Part shown: positions 12,621 to 56,330 of the stretch, piece by piece
Numbering within the stretch: position 1 is the stretch's first letter
Layout of the letters: the number at the start of each line of letters is the position of its first letter
Assembly (NCBI RefSeq): GCF_003945595.2
Contig: NW_024104346.1
Span: 620,001 to 684,000, forward strand
DNA: 64,000 nt
Source: Pipra filicauda
Taxonomy: Eukaryota; Chordata; Aves; Passeriformes; Pipridae
Reading direction: 5' to 3'
Translations under genes and position numbers: made by a program
Notes under the pieces: generated by a model
Database searches by the model: none
Told to the model about the DNA's origin: nothing
Seen by the model: the letters and a program-made list of their open reading frames with translations, nothing else

Positions 12621-13230
12621 TTCGCTCCGCTTTGAGAGCCAATTTGAAATAAAAAATATCCGATTTATGCATTCAAGGGTGGTAATGAAACCCCAGCACA
12701 CTCACACTGTTTTGTGTGAAAAGGCGGGCAAGGGAGCACCAAAATTGAACCAAAATTGAGCTGTGAAAAGCAATCCACGGCTTCCAGACACCCTGGGAAT
12801 GCAGGGCATGTCTTGGTGCTGATAAAAAGTAAGTGCCAATTCCCTCAAAACCTACACGGCGCACTCTCAGTTGAAAAATAAAGCAGCTGTACAATTCCAT
12901 AGTCGTTACAGTCCAAATATTCCATGCTCTAACATAGAAAACCGGCCAAAAGTCCATTCCATCTCTTTAGTGTCCCTGGTTTCAGTGGTGCCATGCTGGA
13001 TACACAAGAAGACCCCAACACGATGTTTTTATGGCGTTTTCACTCCATCGAACTCTTGACCTCTGAGGGGTGTTTCACATTCACTTTCGGGTGTGGAGAA
13101 CCAAAACCAAACCCCACGTGTGAAACCCAAACCAAAGTCATACCTTATTTGCCACAGACACCATAACTGGTGCAATGCTGTGATATAACATTATTGGTCT
13201 CATAAAAGTCAAAGGCTGGCTTTGTTCTTC

Positions 13231-13528
13231 GTAGGATCGTGGAACCATGGAATGGTTTGGGATGGAAGGGAACACTTCCAGGGATGCGGCAGCCAACCTG
13301 TGCCAGGGGCATACCACCCTCACAGGGAAGAATTTCTTCCCAGTATCCATCTAACTCTGACAATTTGAAGCCATTCCCCCTTGTCCTGTTGCTCCAGGCC
13401 CTTGGAAATAGTCTCTCTCCGTCTCTCCTGTAGCCCTTGCAGGTCCTGAAAGGCCACAATCAGTTCACCCCGAAGCTTCTCTTCTCCAGGCTGAGCAATC
13501 CCAATTCTCTCAGCCTTTCCTCACAGGA
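13231..13528 (-). mobile_element. CR1 LINE 3' fragment
   Basis: The sequence opens with ATGGTTTGGGATGGAAGGGA, the reverse complement of the CR1 3' end, and continues through the CCCTTGTCCTGTTGCTCCAG and CTTCTCTTCTCCAGGCTGA blocks. It is a 5'-truncated copy in minus orientation. Confidence 0.85.
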
Positions 13529-14045
13529 CAGGAAGAAAATTAACTTCCCCCGGCTTTACATTGTTTAAATAAAAATGAGCCATAGATCGATTCCGTCCCC
13601 GAATCGGTGTTGTACTGGCTGCAGGACTTTGGCCACTTCCAAGTGCTGCAGAATGGAAGCCCCAAGCCATTGTAAAATGGATTCTCGGCCATGTGGAACC
13701 GCTGCCAGCAGTGAGTGTTTCCACCACGAGGTGTCTCAGAGGTTAAAACACTGGAAGAACAAATTTGGGACTGGCTCTTATCACACACAAACAACGCGGC
13801 GTCGCCTCGCTGTCACACCTGGTTCTGTCTGCTCAGGAAACAAAAAATATTGAGTGGAAAAGGGTTGGTTTTGCCTTTGTTGTGTCCTAAGTATAAGAGA
13901 ACTGGATTTTATGGAGCTACTAATTTTTAGCATCACACGAAAGAAATAAAGAGTATATATCTGCTCCTAATCCTGCAAAAATCTGTACAACAAAAATCAG
14001 TACAACAGAAAAAAGGGAGGGGCAGGCAGTGATCTCTGCTCTCTG

Positions 14046-14216
14046 GTGACCAGCGATAGGACCTGAGGGAACAGCTGGAGCTGTGTCAGGGGAGGTTTAG
14101 GATCTCAGGGAAAGGTTCTTCCCCCAGAGGGTGGTCGGGCACTGAACAGGCTCCTCAGGGCAGTGGGCACGGCCCCAAAGCTGCCAGAGCTCCAGGAGGG
14201 TTTGGACAACGCTCTG
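14046..14216 (+). mobile_element. CR1-family LINE fragment, divergent subfamily
   Basis: The AGGTTCTTCCCCAGAGGGTGG-like, CTGAACAGGCTCCTCAGGG and GTTTGGACAACGCTCT blocks match an older CR1 subfamily seen widely in birds. Plus orientation, with no coding capacity. Confidence 0.7.
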
Positions 14217-15544
14217 AAAAATCCGTAGAACAGAAATCTGTAGAACTTATCTCAAGTTCACAAAGTGGCTTTGAATTTCCACGGATCTAACAGAGGCCAG
14301 GATAAGATCCTGTGTTTTGCAGCTGCAGTATGTGTATTTATTGTGGGCTTCAAATCAAAGAAACATTGATATCTGAGGAGGACTTGAAATAAAAACGACC
14401 TCTGGTGACAATCACCTATTTTGTAAACATTCGCACCTGGCAACTTGCTGGTTTCATACAAAAACAAACAAAGCTTGGGATGTTCTCCCCAGTATGTTCC
14501 ACTGTAAATAAACATATCTGAGAGAGGAAATTCTCTCTGACAACTGGGATAATACTTGAAGTATTTCTCCATCCTTCACATTGATCTGGTTATTGGGATG
14601 TTCAGTGCAAACACACATTAGTTTAATAGGGGCTGCTGGGAGAAGCAAAACAGCAAGGAGAACTCAAGACCCTTCTCTTCCCCAAAATATTAATCTATTT
14701 TAACAATAACACCAGTGTCACTACTTCTGAAGGTTTTTCACACTGTACAACTGATCTACAAATTGAATTAAGCTCTGGTAAGAAGCAGTCCATGACTAAT
14801 GAGAAAAAGACCTGTAGCAGCTTTAGAGGAATATGACAGAAGGAATCAGGCTGACACTAAGGTGCCTGAAGTTCTGGATGTCTGAGCTGCCACAAACACA
14901 GGGCAATCCTCAGGTAATCCCTGCATGGAGCTCAGCAGGTTGTTGATTTAAATATTTTTTTCCCCTAAATTGTTTCCTACTCCTATAAACGTAAACACAA
15001 GACTGACAAGGAGAAATCTGCATTATCTCTGTGTTATTAATTGCAGATTGCAAGAGGAAAGAGCAGCATGTGTCCAAGCTGCTAATTAGGAATAATTACC
15101 CCATGAGGTTCTCTAAGTGTCCCAGGTACAAACAAACACGAATGCCAGTAATATGTACCACCAGTGAAGAAGCAATTAAGTGTTGTGAGGAGATGCCATG
15201 TCTGCTCTCCTTGGGCATTCCCTGGGCATTTTTGACAGGAAGGAAACAGTTTAAGAGCTGTTTGCACAAATTCCCAGAACTAGTGGTGCTCAGGAATTTG
15301 AAGAATCACGAGGGCAGAGCACTGAGGCACCCAGAAGGTGCAGGGTCAGTCCTTGTGCCGCAGGCTCTGCTAAGCCAAGTCTGTGGTGCACTGGGCTAAA
15401 CCTGCCTGGAAGAGCCAGGATTTCTGCAGACCATCTCATCATTCTGGGGCTCACGTTATTCACAGTGTCACCAATAACAGCACCACTGTTTATAGAACAA
15501 AGGAGGCAGGAAAGTGCCAACAGAACCCCTGGTACCTGAGGCTG

Positions 15545-15756
15545 AGGGGCAGGACAGCAGGAGTGGTCTTGGCCACTGGCACAGGTTGCCCAGAGAAGCT
15601 GTGGCTGCCCCTGGATCCCTGGAAGTGTCCAAGGCCAGGTTGGATGGGGCTTGGAGCAACCTGGGATTAGTGGAAGGTGTCCCTGCCCAGGGCAGGGGGT
15701 GGGACTGGATGATCCTTAAGGACCCTTCCAACCCAAAGGAGTCTGTGATTCCATGA
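15545..15756 (+). mobile_element. CR1 LINE 3' end
   Basis: The full set of 3' blocks is present: CACAGGTTGCCCAGAGAAGC, GCCAGGTTGGATGGGGC, TGGAAGGTGTCCCTGCCC, GGACTGGATGATCCTTAAGG and a terminal ATTCCATGA. Plus orientation, 5'-truncated. Confidence 0.9.
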
Positions 15757-17904
15757 CAGTAAACAATGTGACAAGAACAGGAGGTACTTGTTACAGAGAA
15801 TCCTGTTCTTCCATCTCACAGACAAAAGCACTGCACAGGAAACATCAGCCCTGCAAAATCCCAGCAGCCCTGCTTAATGTTTGGCTATGCCAGGAATGTC
15901 AGTGGGGCAGGAGGGAGTAGACTCCCAGTGCTGTATTTCATCAGGCTGCCAGGACTTTCTTAAAAATCTGAAGACTGGCAGTGTCTTCTCTGTATATATA
16001 TTTCTAATCCACTGTTATTTCCAAAAGATAAACTCACACAAGAGGGGGAACAGTGGGAACATACAGAACCATAAGGAAACGTGTTTTTTTCTTTTTCAGA
16101 ACAAGAAAATGGTGGAAGTATTAAAATGAACAGTTTCATTCTGCATTTGGAAAAAGTGATGTAGTCATGACACCAAGTTCAGGGTGACATTAAATAGCAG
16201 CAACCAGAGTTTGTGAGAGGGCAAAACAACACAAGTGGCCAAAGAGCTCCAGAGATTGTTCATGTCAGCCTTCACCCTCAACCTGCTACAGACAGATACT
16301 CCCATGTCCTCAGGGGATATCGAGCTGATGGCCTACAGTTAAATAAGAAACTCAGTTCTCTCTCTGGGTTTTGTGCTTCTGCCACAGATTTTTTTTTTCC
16401 AGTAGATCACCCAGTACAAAAAAGAAACTTCAAAATGGTGCACAGACAATTTTTAAGGCTCCAGAGTAAGAAAGTCCCTGAAGCAGAGCAGCATCAGCTG
16501 TTTGTAACACAGAATTATCTATGACAGTCTAGATCCCACATCTGCATGTTGGTCACTGTCTGTTTAAATATTTCATGATGTGTGCAATTAAGTTCCTTCC
16601 TCACTGTTGACTCTGGGATTTTAGAAATCCAAAGTACTTATCCTGACCCACGTTCTGGGCTTACTTTCACATTTGCACAGCGACAATGAATGAAAACAAT
16701 TTCCTTTGTATTTACAACCAGATTCACTTTGGGGAGCTGAGAGCTGCCATATTTGGTGTGCAAAACCTGCTGTCTGGCGTGTTTGGAAACAAAAGCCACT
16801 GTTATTGAGACTTAAAAAGAGGATGCAGAATAGATTTATAATTATTGTAATTAGAATAAAAGCATGATTGCACTGAACTTAAATCCTGGTCCAAATTTCA
16901 TACACACTCACAAACCATCCAAAAAGAAATTAACTTCATAATTAATACTGGATCATTCCCATTACAAAAAGGCTCTATTAATTATTGATGATGCTTGTGC
17001 TTTTCCCTGGCTGTTCCCATCTTTTCCCCTCCAGTTCATGGTGTGCTGGGGGTAATGCAGCATGTACAAATAAATCCCTCAGAGGTGTGGAAGTGACTCT
17101 GCCCTCCTGCACGCAAAAGGACCTGCTCCTGGATGTTCTTATCAAGCAGAATACAGAGGGGCATTTGTTTGCACGAGCAGAGCTGGAATATTCTCTTTAG
17201 AGTTCAGCTTCCTCCTTTCATCCCACCCACCACCAGACACTTCCTGACATTTCTCCTGCAGGCAGAGCAAGGCAACTGCCTTTTTTTTTTTTTTTCCTTT
17301 TTCAACGGCTGCTCCTTCAGTTATCTGTGGGTGGTGGGGGAAGGGGATGTTATCTCAACAGCAAACACAGCCAGAGCAAGTCTGGGACGTGAGGGGGAGT
17401 TTCAGGATGAAAATAGGCCTCTGCCAGCCCTCCTGCGTCTGTGTCTCTATGACTAAGCATGCTGAAAACTTGGCTTTTCTCTTTCCTTGATCGTTGTTGT
17501 TTCCAAGCCTCCTGCTCCCCTTTGTCCTGGCAGCCCCGGGGGTCCTCACAGGGCCAGGGAAATGCAAATCCCGCCCAGCACGTGGAGGGACAAAGCCAGA
17601 GCAGCTCCCAGAGCTGGGAGACAAACTCACCTCCTCACCCACCTCCTCACCCCCCCCGGGGCTCAGGCCCTCAGAGGAGACCCCACTGCAATTGTTTTTC
17701 CATCGAAATATTCGCTGGTTTTTCTTATGACATTACAGCCCTGCCTCGGCAGCGTCTGCAGTACAGGGCCACCCAAAATTAAGAGGTTTCCACAGTTTTG
17801 CCCATCTCTGGGACAGAAAAGGCCACTGGCTGCTCAACTCCACATCCAGTCTCGGTCCCTCAGCACACCAAGGACGAAGAAATGCCCAAAGCACCACATG
17901 GTTT

Positions 17905-17990
17905 AGTGCTGAACGTGGTGGTGCTGCTGGGTTGATGGTTGGGCTTGGTGATCTTTAAGGTCTTTCCCAGCCTTAACGATTCCAGGGTTC
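17905..17990 (+). mobile_element. Short CR1-like 3' end
   Basis: GGTTGGGCTTGGTGATCTTT followed by AAGGTCTTTCCCAGCCTTAA resembles the last about 80 bp of a divergent CR1 copy. Confidence 0.6.
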
Positions 17991-18540
17991 TCTGTGGATG
18001 AAACATCTGCCGTGTTCCTCAGCCCACCTCCCAAAGCTGTCCTGTTTGGAAGCTCACTGGAAAGGACACAAGATTATTTGTTGGTATTAATTTGTGCTTG
18101 GCCTGAAACGTGCAGCAGGACTGTTCCACCTGCAGCTGGAATTCTCTGCAGTGGCAGAGGCAGGAGTGCCCAATCCGTAGGGCTGGCAGGTTTTCTGGGT
18201 GATCTATATTCAGCTGTGCATGCCCGTGGGGCTGTGGAAAGATCAGTCATCCAGTTCACTGAGCTGCAGCCTGCATGTGGAGGGAGCTTCGTGGTGCCTT
18301 TTCTAAATGTCACTGCTTTAAAGAGGAATCGTCTCACTACGGACTGTGCAGCAGATTGGAGTATGGGCACTCCAGGGGGGAATTAAAAAGCAATTCAGAA
18401 ACAATACTGTGGAACAATCTTATCTTTTCCCTGCCTTATCCAGGCATTCATCTGGTCCTGTTCTGCAGGAGCCATCACCACATTATCTACATATTCTGCA
18501 GTGTCTTTTTTAGCCACATTAGTACACAGACAGTTCATTT

Positions 18541-18920
18541 AGAATAATGGAATCCCAGGATGGTTTGGGTTGGAAGAGACCTTAAAGGTCATCCAGTGCC
18601 ACCCCCTGCCATAGGCAGGGACACCTTCCACTGTCCCAGGTTGCTCCAAGCCCCATCCAACCTGGCCTTGGACGCTTCCAGGGATGGGGCAGCCACAGCT
18701 TCTCTGGGCAACCTGTGCCAGGGCCTCCCCACCCTCACAGCCAAGAATTCCTTCCCGATATCCAATCTAACTCTGCCCTCTGGCAATGGAAAGCCATTCC
18801 CCCTTGTCCTGTCCCTCCAGGCCCTTGGAAATAGTTTCTCTCCATCTTTCTTGTCACTCCCTTCAGAAGGCCACAGTTCTGTCACCCTGAAGCTTCTCTT
18901 CTCCAGGCTGACCAAGACAA
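18541..18920 (-). mobile_element. CR1 LINE 3' fragment
   Basis: This is one of the longer CR1 copies here, in reverse orientation. It runs from GGTTTGGGTTGGAAGAGACC through CACCTTCCACTGTCCCAGG and CCTTGGAAATAGTTTCTCTC to CTTCTCTTCTCCAGGCTGA. The long minus-strand open frame over it is CR1-derived 3' sequence, not a gene. Confidence 0.9.
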
Positions 18921-20624
18921 CAACAACTCTCAGAGTCAAGGGTAAGTCAGGTCTGAACAAGCTGGAGAAAATCCTGCTCTGGTTCTGACACCCTGCAGAG
19001 AACAGGCTGAGCTGTCTCAGATCACACCAGGGCTGAGCTGGTTTTAAATGTTGACTCTCCCTGTCACCCCCTCGTAGCGTCAACTTCAACAAACCTTCAC
19101 CAGGCAGAGACTTGGACAGCACACACTTGATTTATGACCTGTTTTAGTGACAGGATCTATTTCTAACAAAAACATTTCGTGTAGTGGTCTGGAAGCACTT
19201 TCAGTTGCATGTTGAGAGTTCAGATATTTCCATCACTCCCCAATTTACTGAGGAGAACCACGTGCTGAAATGAAGATGTGTGTTCCCTTTAGATTTCTTG
19301 AACAAAGTATATATTTTATACGGTACTATTTACAGTGTAGCCCCAAGGAGTTACAACAGTTTGGTCGAGTCTTGTGACACCACTGGAATTCTCGTGGTAT
19401 TTGAGGTTATCCTGAATGCTGAGCACTTGGCACTGGGCTTACATGAAAATACAGGTTTAATCCACACAAACACATACACTTTCTGAAGTTCAGCCTGAAG
19501 ACATGAAGGCAGCCTCTGTAACACCTCAGAAACCAGAAGGCAAAAAGAAAAAGCAAGTGTCTGGGGGAACCCTGACATGTGCAGCCCTATATTTAAACTA
19601 TGTTGGAACTTCTAACTCCTAAAGAAAATTTCTATTAAAATTTTTATTGTTACTGTATTTTGCACCCATTCGAAAGGTTAAAATTTTCATTCTTTTCATT
19701 CGTAGCTATCTAAGGATAAAATTATTTTTTAAATAACTATGAAGTTATTTTGAAAAATCAAGCTCACAGTTCACATATAAAATCTTTTACCACTAAAAAA
19801 CCCCAAATTCTTTAAAAAATTTCACAAAACAACTCATCAACTAGAATTATGTTAGACTTCAGGATAATGATTATTTTAGTTCAGATTTGAGGATGAGGAT
19901 TATTGTAGAAGTGAAAAGCATTTTAAATTATCCAATTAATTATCTCTCTGTCCTTGAAATGCTGTGATTTCTAAAGAGAGACCTGACAGGATTTCCTAAA
20001 TGAATCCCAGTATTCTGCATTTGGGATTTCAGGCCAGCAGTGTTTACATAAGGATCAGTTCAGTCACCACTGAAATGCAGCTGCTGCTCAACACCACCCT
20101 TTAATTGTGCAAATCAGATAAACTGGGAAGTGGAGATTTCCCTTTAAGACAAAGTTTTAATTAGCAGTTAGATTATTTAATTATTAAAGAGACAGGAACA
20201 CATTGTCCTTATCAGCTTGCGGGTGCTGGGAATGTCTGACATCATTCACAATAAAAAAACCTCAATAATCTGTATTTTACACATAGTTTCAAATGTTTTC
20301 TTAACAAGCCTATGCCCTGCTAAAGCTTTGAGTGTGTTAAATATTCGTAGGGAGAAAAATGAGAGTCAATGCTCCAGAGCTTTAAATATTTAGGTTTTAA
20401 CCTTGAAAGGCTACAGGGAAATGTGACCTCTGAGATATTTCAGGTTAAACAGATATGCAAATCTTTGTGGATTAAGTCCTCGGAGCCTTCTATGAACTTT
20501 TGATCAACGTCAGGTAAAGGAAAAAACGTGGTCAAATAGAAACCATCCATTCCAACATCAAAACATGGCAGCTTTACATTGTACCAACAAATGTTAAATT
20601 CATGAAAAATTTACTTACTGTTCC

Positions 20625-22150
20625 TTCCTGAGTGATGCAGCAGAGGCACAACACACAAAACAGGCGAGGGGGTGCCATGGAGGTGTGATGCTGTTGTCCA
20701 CAAACATCAGATTTGTTCCCCCCTGTGCAACAAGCCCACAGTGACACACTCCAGGGAGACACTGATTATTTATTTCAGAGATGGGTGCTGGGGGGGGATT
20801 CCACAAATCAAGCACCCCAACTATCCAAACTATTCACTATTTATACATTTTAGCAAACAAAGGAACTGGCTACAACTTACAGACTTCTCATTAATTAGTG
20901 TTCTACCTTCTCGCTTCTCATGCTAATTAGTGCCATGCTCAGTCTTTCTCTTCTTTTGGGTCGGGGGATTTCTTGGGTCATGATCTGCCCCTGCCATAAT
21001 TACTTTTTACCCACTTAGAGCTGATTTCAGCACAATTGCCAAGTTGGATTTATTAGTTTCTTCTGTATTTTGGGAGTCCTACCAGATGTCCCATAAATCC
21101 TGCATTCCTTGTGTCCACTATTAGTGGGCATCCTCCTTTCCCAAGCTTTGTTAACCCCCCCCTAGGTCTGAGGTCACTGAAGCATATCAAGACTTGAACT
21201 TTAATTTGTTTTCCCATCACCTGGACATCACCTAGAGCTCCTTGGCTGCTTTTTGTTTCACGGATTAAACCTCCCTTCTCATTGATTAGGCTTGGAAGTC
21301 TACAAAGATCAGACAACAGAGAACATGCTTTCTTAAGAAAATTTGTACACCTTCGACGTTTTGGAGCAGTACCAACGAACGGTGCTAAAAAATTCGCCAA
21401 AAAATCACTTAGTTCAGAATTAATTAATTCATGAGGGATGAAGCACAGGCACAACAAACCCAATGGGTGAGGTGAGTGCCATGTGAGGGAGGTTCTGTGG
21501 CTTGGCCATGACTGGGCACCCAGAGACCCTCAACACCCCAATGCTGCAAAATGTGGAACGTGCAGAAGTTTTCTGAAGAAAGGATGGTCACTGGTGTTTC
21601 ACCTTTGTAGACTTTCGAGCCTAACAAGAAGGGAGATTCGACCCATGAAACAGCGGGCAGCCAACCAGCTCTACGTGACGTCCAGGTACCTGGAGAACAA
21701 ATACTTTTTGGTAGAATTGCCTTGTTAGGGTTGTTAATTCTGGAAGGGGGGGGGGATGGTGACCACCGACCCAGGAAACCCCCCCAAGCCAAGAGAGAAG
21801 GAACCAGCACAGCCGCTGATTAGCACGAGAAGCGAGGGAATCATTAACCAGCAGAACACTAATTAATACGAGAACTACGCAACTTACAGTAGCGAACACT
21901 AATTCCCTCGTCTGCTGAATGTTTTAAACGGTAAAAAGTTCGGATAGCTGGGGCGCTGGATTTGTGGGATCCCCCCCCAAGGGCGCCCAACTCCGAAACG
22001 ATACCTAAACCAATGTCTCTCACGAGCGGGTCGCTCTCGGCTCCCCCTCACGCCGCGGAACCACCCCGACGTTGGGGGGGGGGGGGGACAGCGCCGGCGG
22101 AGCCTGAGGGGCCTGCAGACCCCACCACCTGCCCACGCCACGAGGTGCCC
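20625..22150. repeat. Imperfect long inverted repeat (two opposed copies of one element)
   Basis: The left arm (about 20,625-21,365) and right arm (about 21,500-22,150) are reverse complements at roughly 65-75% by eye. Examples: 20,799-20,832 (GATTCCACAAATC...) pairs with 21,940-21,974, 21,221-21,238 with 21,668-21,685, and 21,291-21,307 with 21,603-21,619. The right copy also has a short terminal inverted repeat: the motif GGCACAACAAACCC...TGAGG at 21,440-21,488 recurs inverted near 22,110-22,150, and upright at the left copy's outer end (20,634-20,682). This suggests a non-autonomous transposon with one copy truncated, or two opposed LTR-like copies. The family was not identified and no TSD was resolved. 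Confidence 0.6.
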
Positions 22151-22661
22151 ATCCCTGGGAGCGTCGTGCGGACCCCACAGAGCCGCATCTCAAGGGCGGG
22201 GGGGGTCTCTCCGGGGTGAGGGAGGGGGGGACGGAGCCGGGGCGGGGGGGTCCCCCCCCCTCCCCTGCTCCCCGTCCCCCCCTCCCTCACCCCGGGGAGG
22301 ACCCCGCCGCGCGCCTGCGCGGGCGCGCGCCTGCGCGCGGCGCATGCGCGCAGCGGGCCCCGCGCTGGGCTGGTCGGGGCAGCTCCGGGAGCAGCGGCCG
22401 CGGCCTGGCGGGTCCGAGCGGCTCCTTCCTTTCCAACCTTCCCCCCCCCCACACACCCTCTCCCGCTCCGCCCCGCCCGCCGACCCGCCGGGCCCCTTCT
22501 TCCCCCCGGTCCCGCCCGCCGCGCCGCACAGCCCACCCCCCGCCTCCCCCCCCCTCCCATCCCTCCGGAGCCGCGGGCACCACCTCGCTGCAGGCGGCCG
22601 AGAGCCGAGTAACCCCCGGCCCCTCGCCCCGGGCTGGGACAAGCTGAGGGGGGGGCGCAAC
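21950..22661 (+). promoter_or_regulatory. ZMYM4: ZMYM4 CpG-island promoter and 5'UTR
   Basis: The sequence is extremely GC-rich with long G and C runs (for example 13 G at about 22,073), GCGCATGCGC-type sites at 22,320-22,350 and many CpG. It directly precedes the ZMYM4 start codon. Its left edge lies inside the right arm of the inverted repeat. The transcription start is unknown. Confidence 0.7.
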
Positions 22662-54899
<32,238 letters not shown>

Positions 54900-56330
54900 C
54901 CGAAGCGGGGTATTTTCCTTTGAATACACATCAGAAGCACCAAAATGTGAATACGTCCAGCCTTTGGAAAATGTGTATCAAATAGGCCAAGAAAATGTCA
55001 CCTACAGGCAGATTTTGTACCACAGTGGATGTACAAACTGGAACTGGAAGGAAGCAAGCTGTGTAAGCTGCAAAACCCGACGTCCTGTGGCACCGACCAA
55101 TCCTCAGAACAAATCCAAGTGGAACTCACCTATTGGAGTGGTGCATAAATCCTTTATCTGTTTAGGATTTTTTAAAAGTTGTGAGATATTTTTAAGGCAA
55201 ATGGTTGTGTAAAATCTCCCCTCACACTGTTGGGCACGGAGAGCTAGGCTGTGGCTCAGGTGACTGCCCAGCCTGCTGGCTGGCAGTCCTTGCTGCCAGG
55301 GAACACGAGGATCTTCCCAAGGATCCGAGAGAAAGGGGTGAGGTTTAGACAGACAGACACCTTCCGTTATAAATACACCTACACATACACTCTTATAGTT
55401 TTTTTTTAATCTGGGATCAAGTGTTAGGAAGGCAGGAGCCACTGGCCATCCAGATGGACAACTCTGGCTGCTGTGGGATGGTCACAGGAGGCCAGACTCC
55501 GGCTCTCACTCCGGGCTCTCCTCTGCTGGAAGAGGTGCTGTAGGGCAGATCCGGGGGATGGACAGCAGGGGATCCTGGGCCCTGTGCAGTCCCTTCCCCA
55601 GCCCAGGAGCTCTGCACTCTGTCCTTGCAGTCCACCCAATCCTGTGGTGCACAGAAGGTTTTTTTCCCTTAAGGCAGCTTTTCCTTTCTCCTCTTTCCCT
55701 CCTCCTGCTGTTTGGGTTATTTTGTGAGGTGAATCCGGAGAGGGCTTTGTCATTTCAAACAGAAATACACACACACTCTTTCTCTTTCCACCTTTGCAGT
55801 GTTGTGCAAAGGATGCAGTATTACTTCTGACACCGGAACTGTGGTAGAAAATAACCATGTGTGTTTTTTTTTCCCACCCCACCCAAAGAGATTTAGTCAT
55901 AGTGTTGGAAATTGAAAGAGATTTTTTTAAGGCTTGGCTGTTACTGAGTCTTTTAGAAGAGAAAAGCTCCCACGTGGTGTTTAGAGGACAGGACATTATC
56001 AGATACTCTCTGTAGCTCTGTTTTCTCAAGCTCTAGACGTGTGTTTCTGATGACCAGTGATCACAAATTCATTGGAAACCCAAACTATTTTTAAAGAAGA
56101 GAATTGTATGGTTTTTATCTAGCTCTGGTCAGTTATCCATCTTCTGTAACAGGGGTCTGATATTTGAGCTTGTCACTAAAGTTTCAAGAGAAAAAAAAAT
56201 CAACAGCCTTGAATTATATTTCCTTTTTTTTTGTTTTGTTTTGTTTTGGTTGGTTGGGTTTTTTTGTTTTTTAATTATTTTTTTAGCAGTTACGAAAGTA
56301 ATTTAACAAAAATAAAATCAGAAAGTAGTC
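54900..56330 (+). other. ZMYM4: ZMYM4 3'UTR with polyadenylation signal
   Basis: Follows the TAA at 54897-54899. The best signal is AATAAA at 56311-56316, after a T-rich GTTTT tract. A further AATAAA at 57959-57964 could serve a longer isoform. Confidence 0.65.

Larger units (their letters stand above)
12640..20600. other. Intergenic region between SFPQ and the ZMYM4 side
   Basis: About 8 kb with no recognisable coding gene. It contains CR1 fragments (listed separately), a poly-T tract near 17,281-17,296 and an AT-rich stretch at 19.6-20.5 kb with no feature I can name. Open frames of 60-180 codons here mostly overlap CR1 and are not supported as genes. Confidence 0.6.

Noticed and set aside
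18589..19122. 177-codon minus-strand frame
   Set aside because: It is largely the reverse side of a CR1 3' fragment, which is non-coding in this part.
21053..21810. Minus-strand frames of 136 and 128 codons at 21.05-21.81 kb
   Set aside because: They span both arms of the inverted repeat and show no domain; the mirrored frames do not agree in protein sequence.
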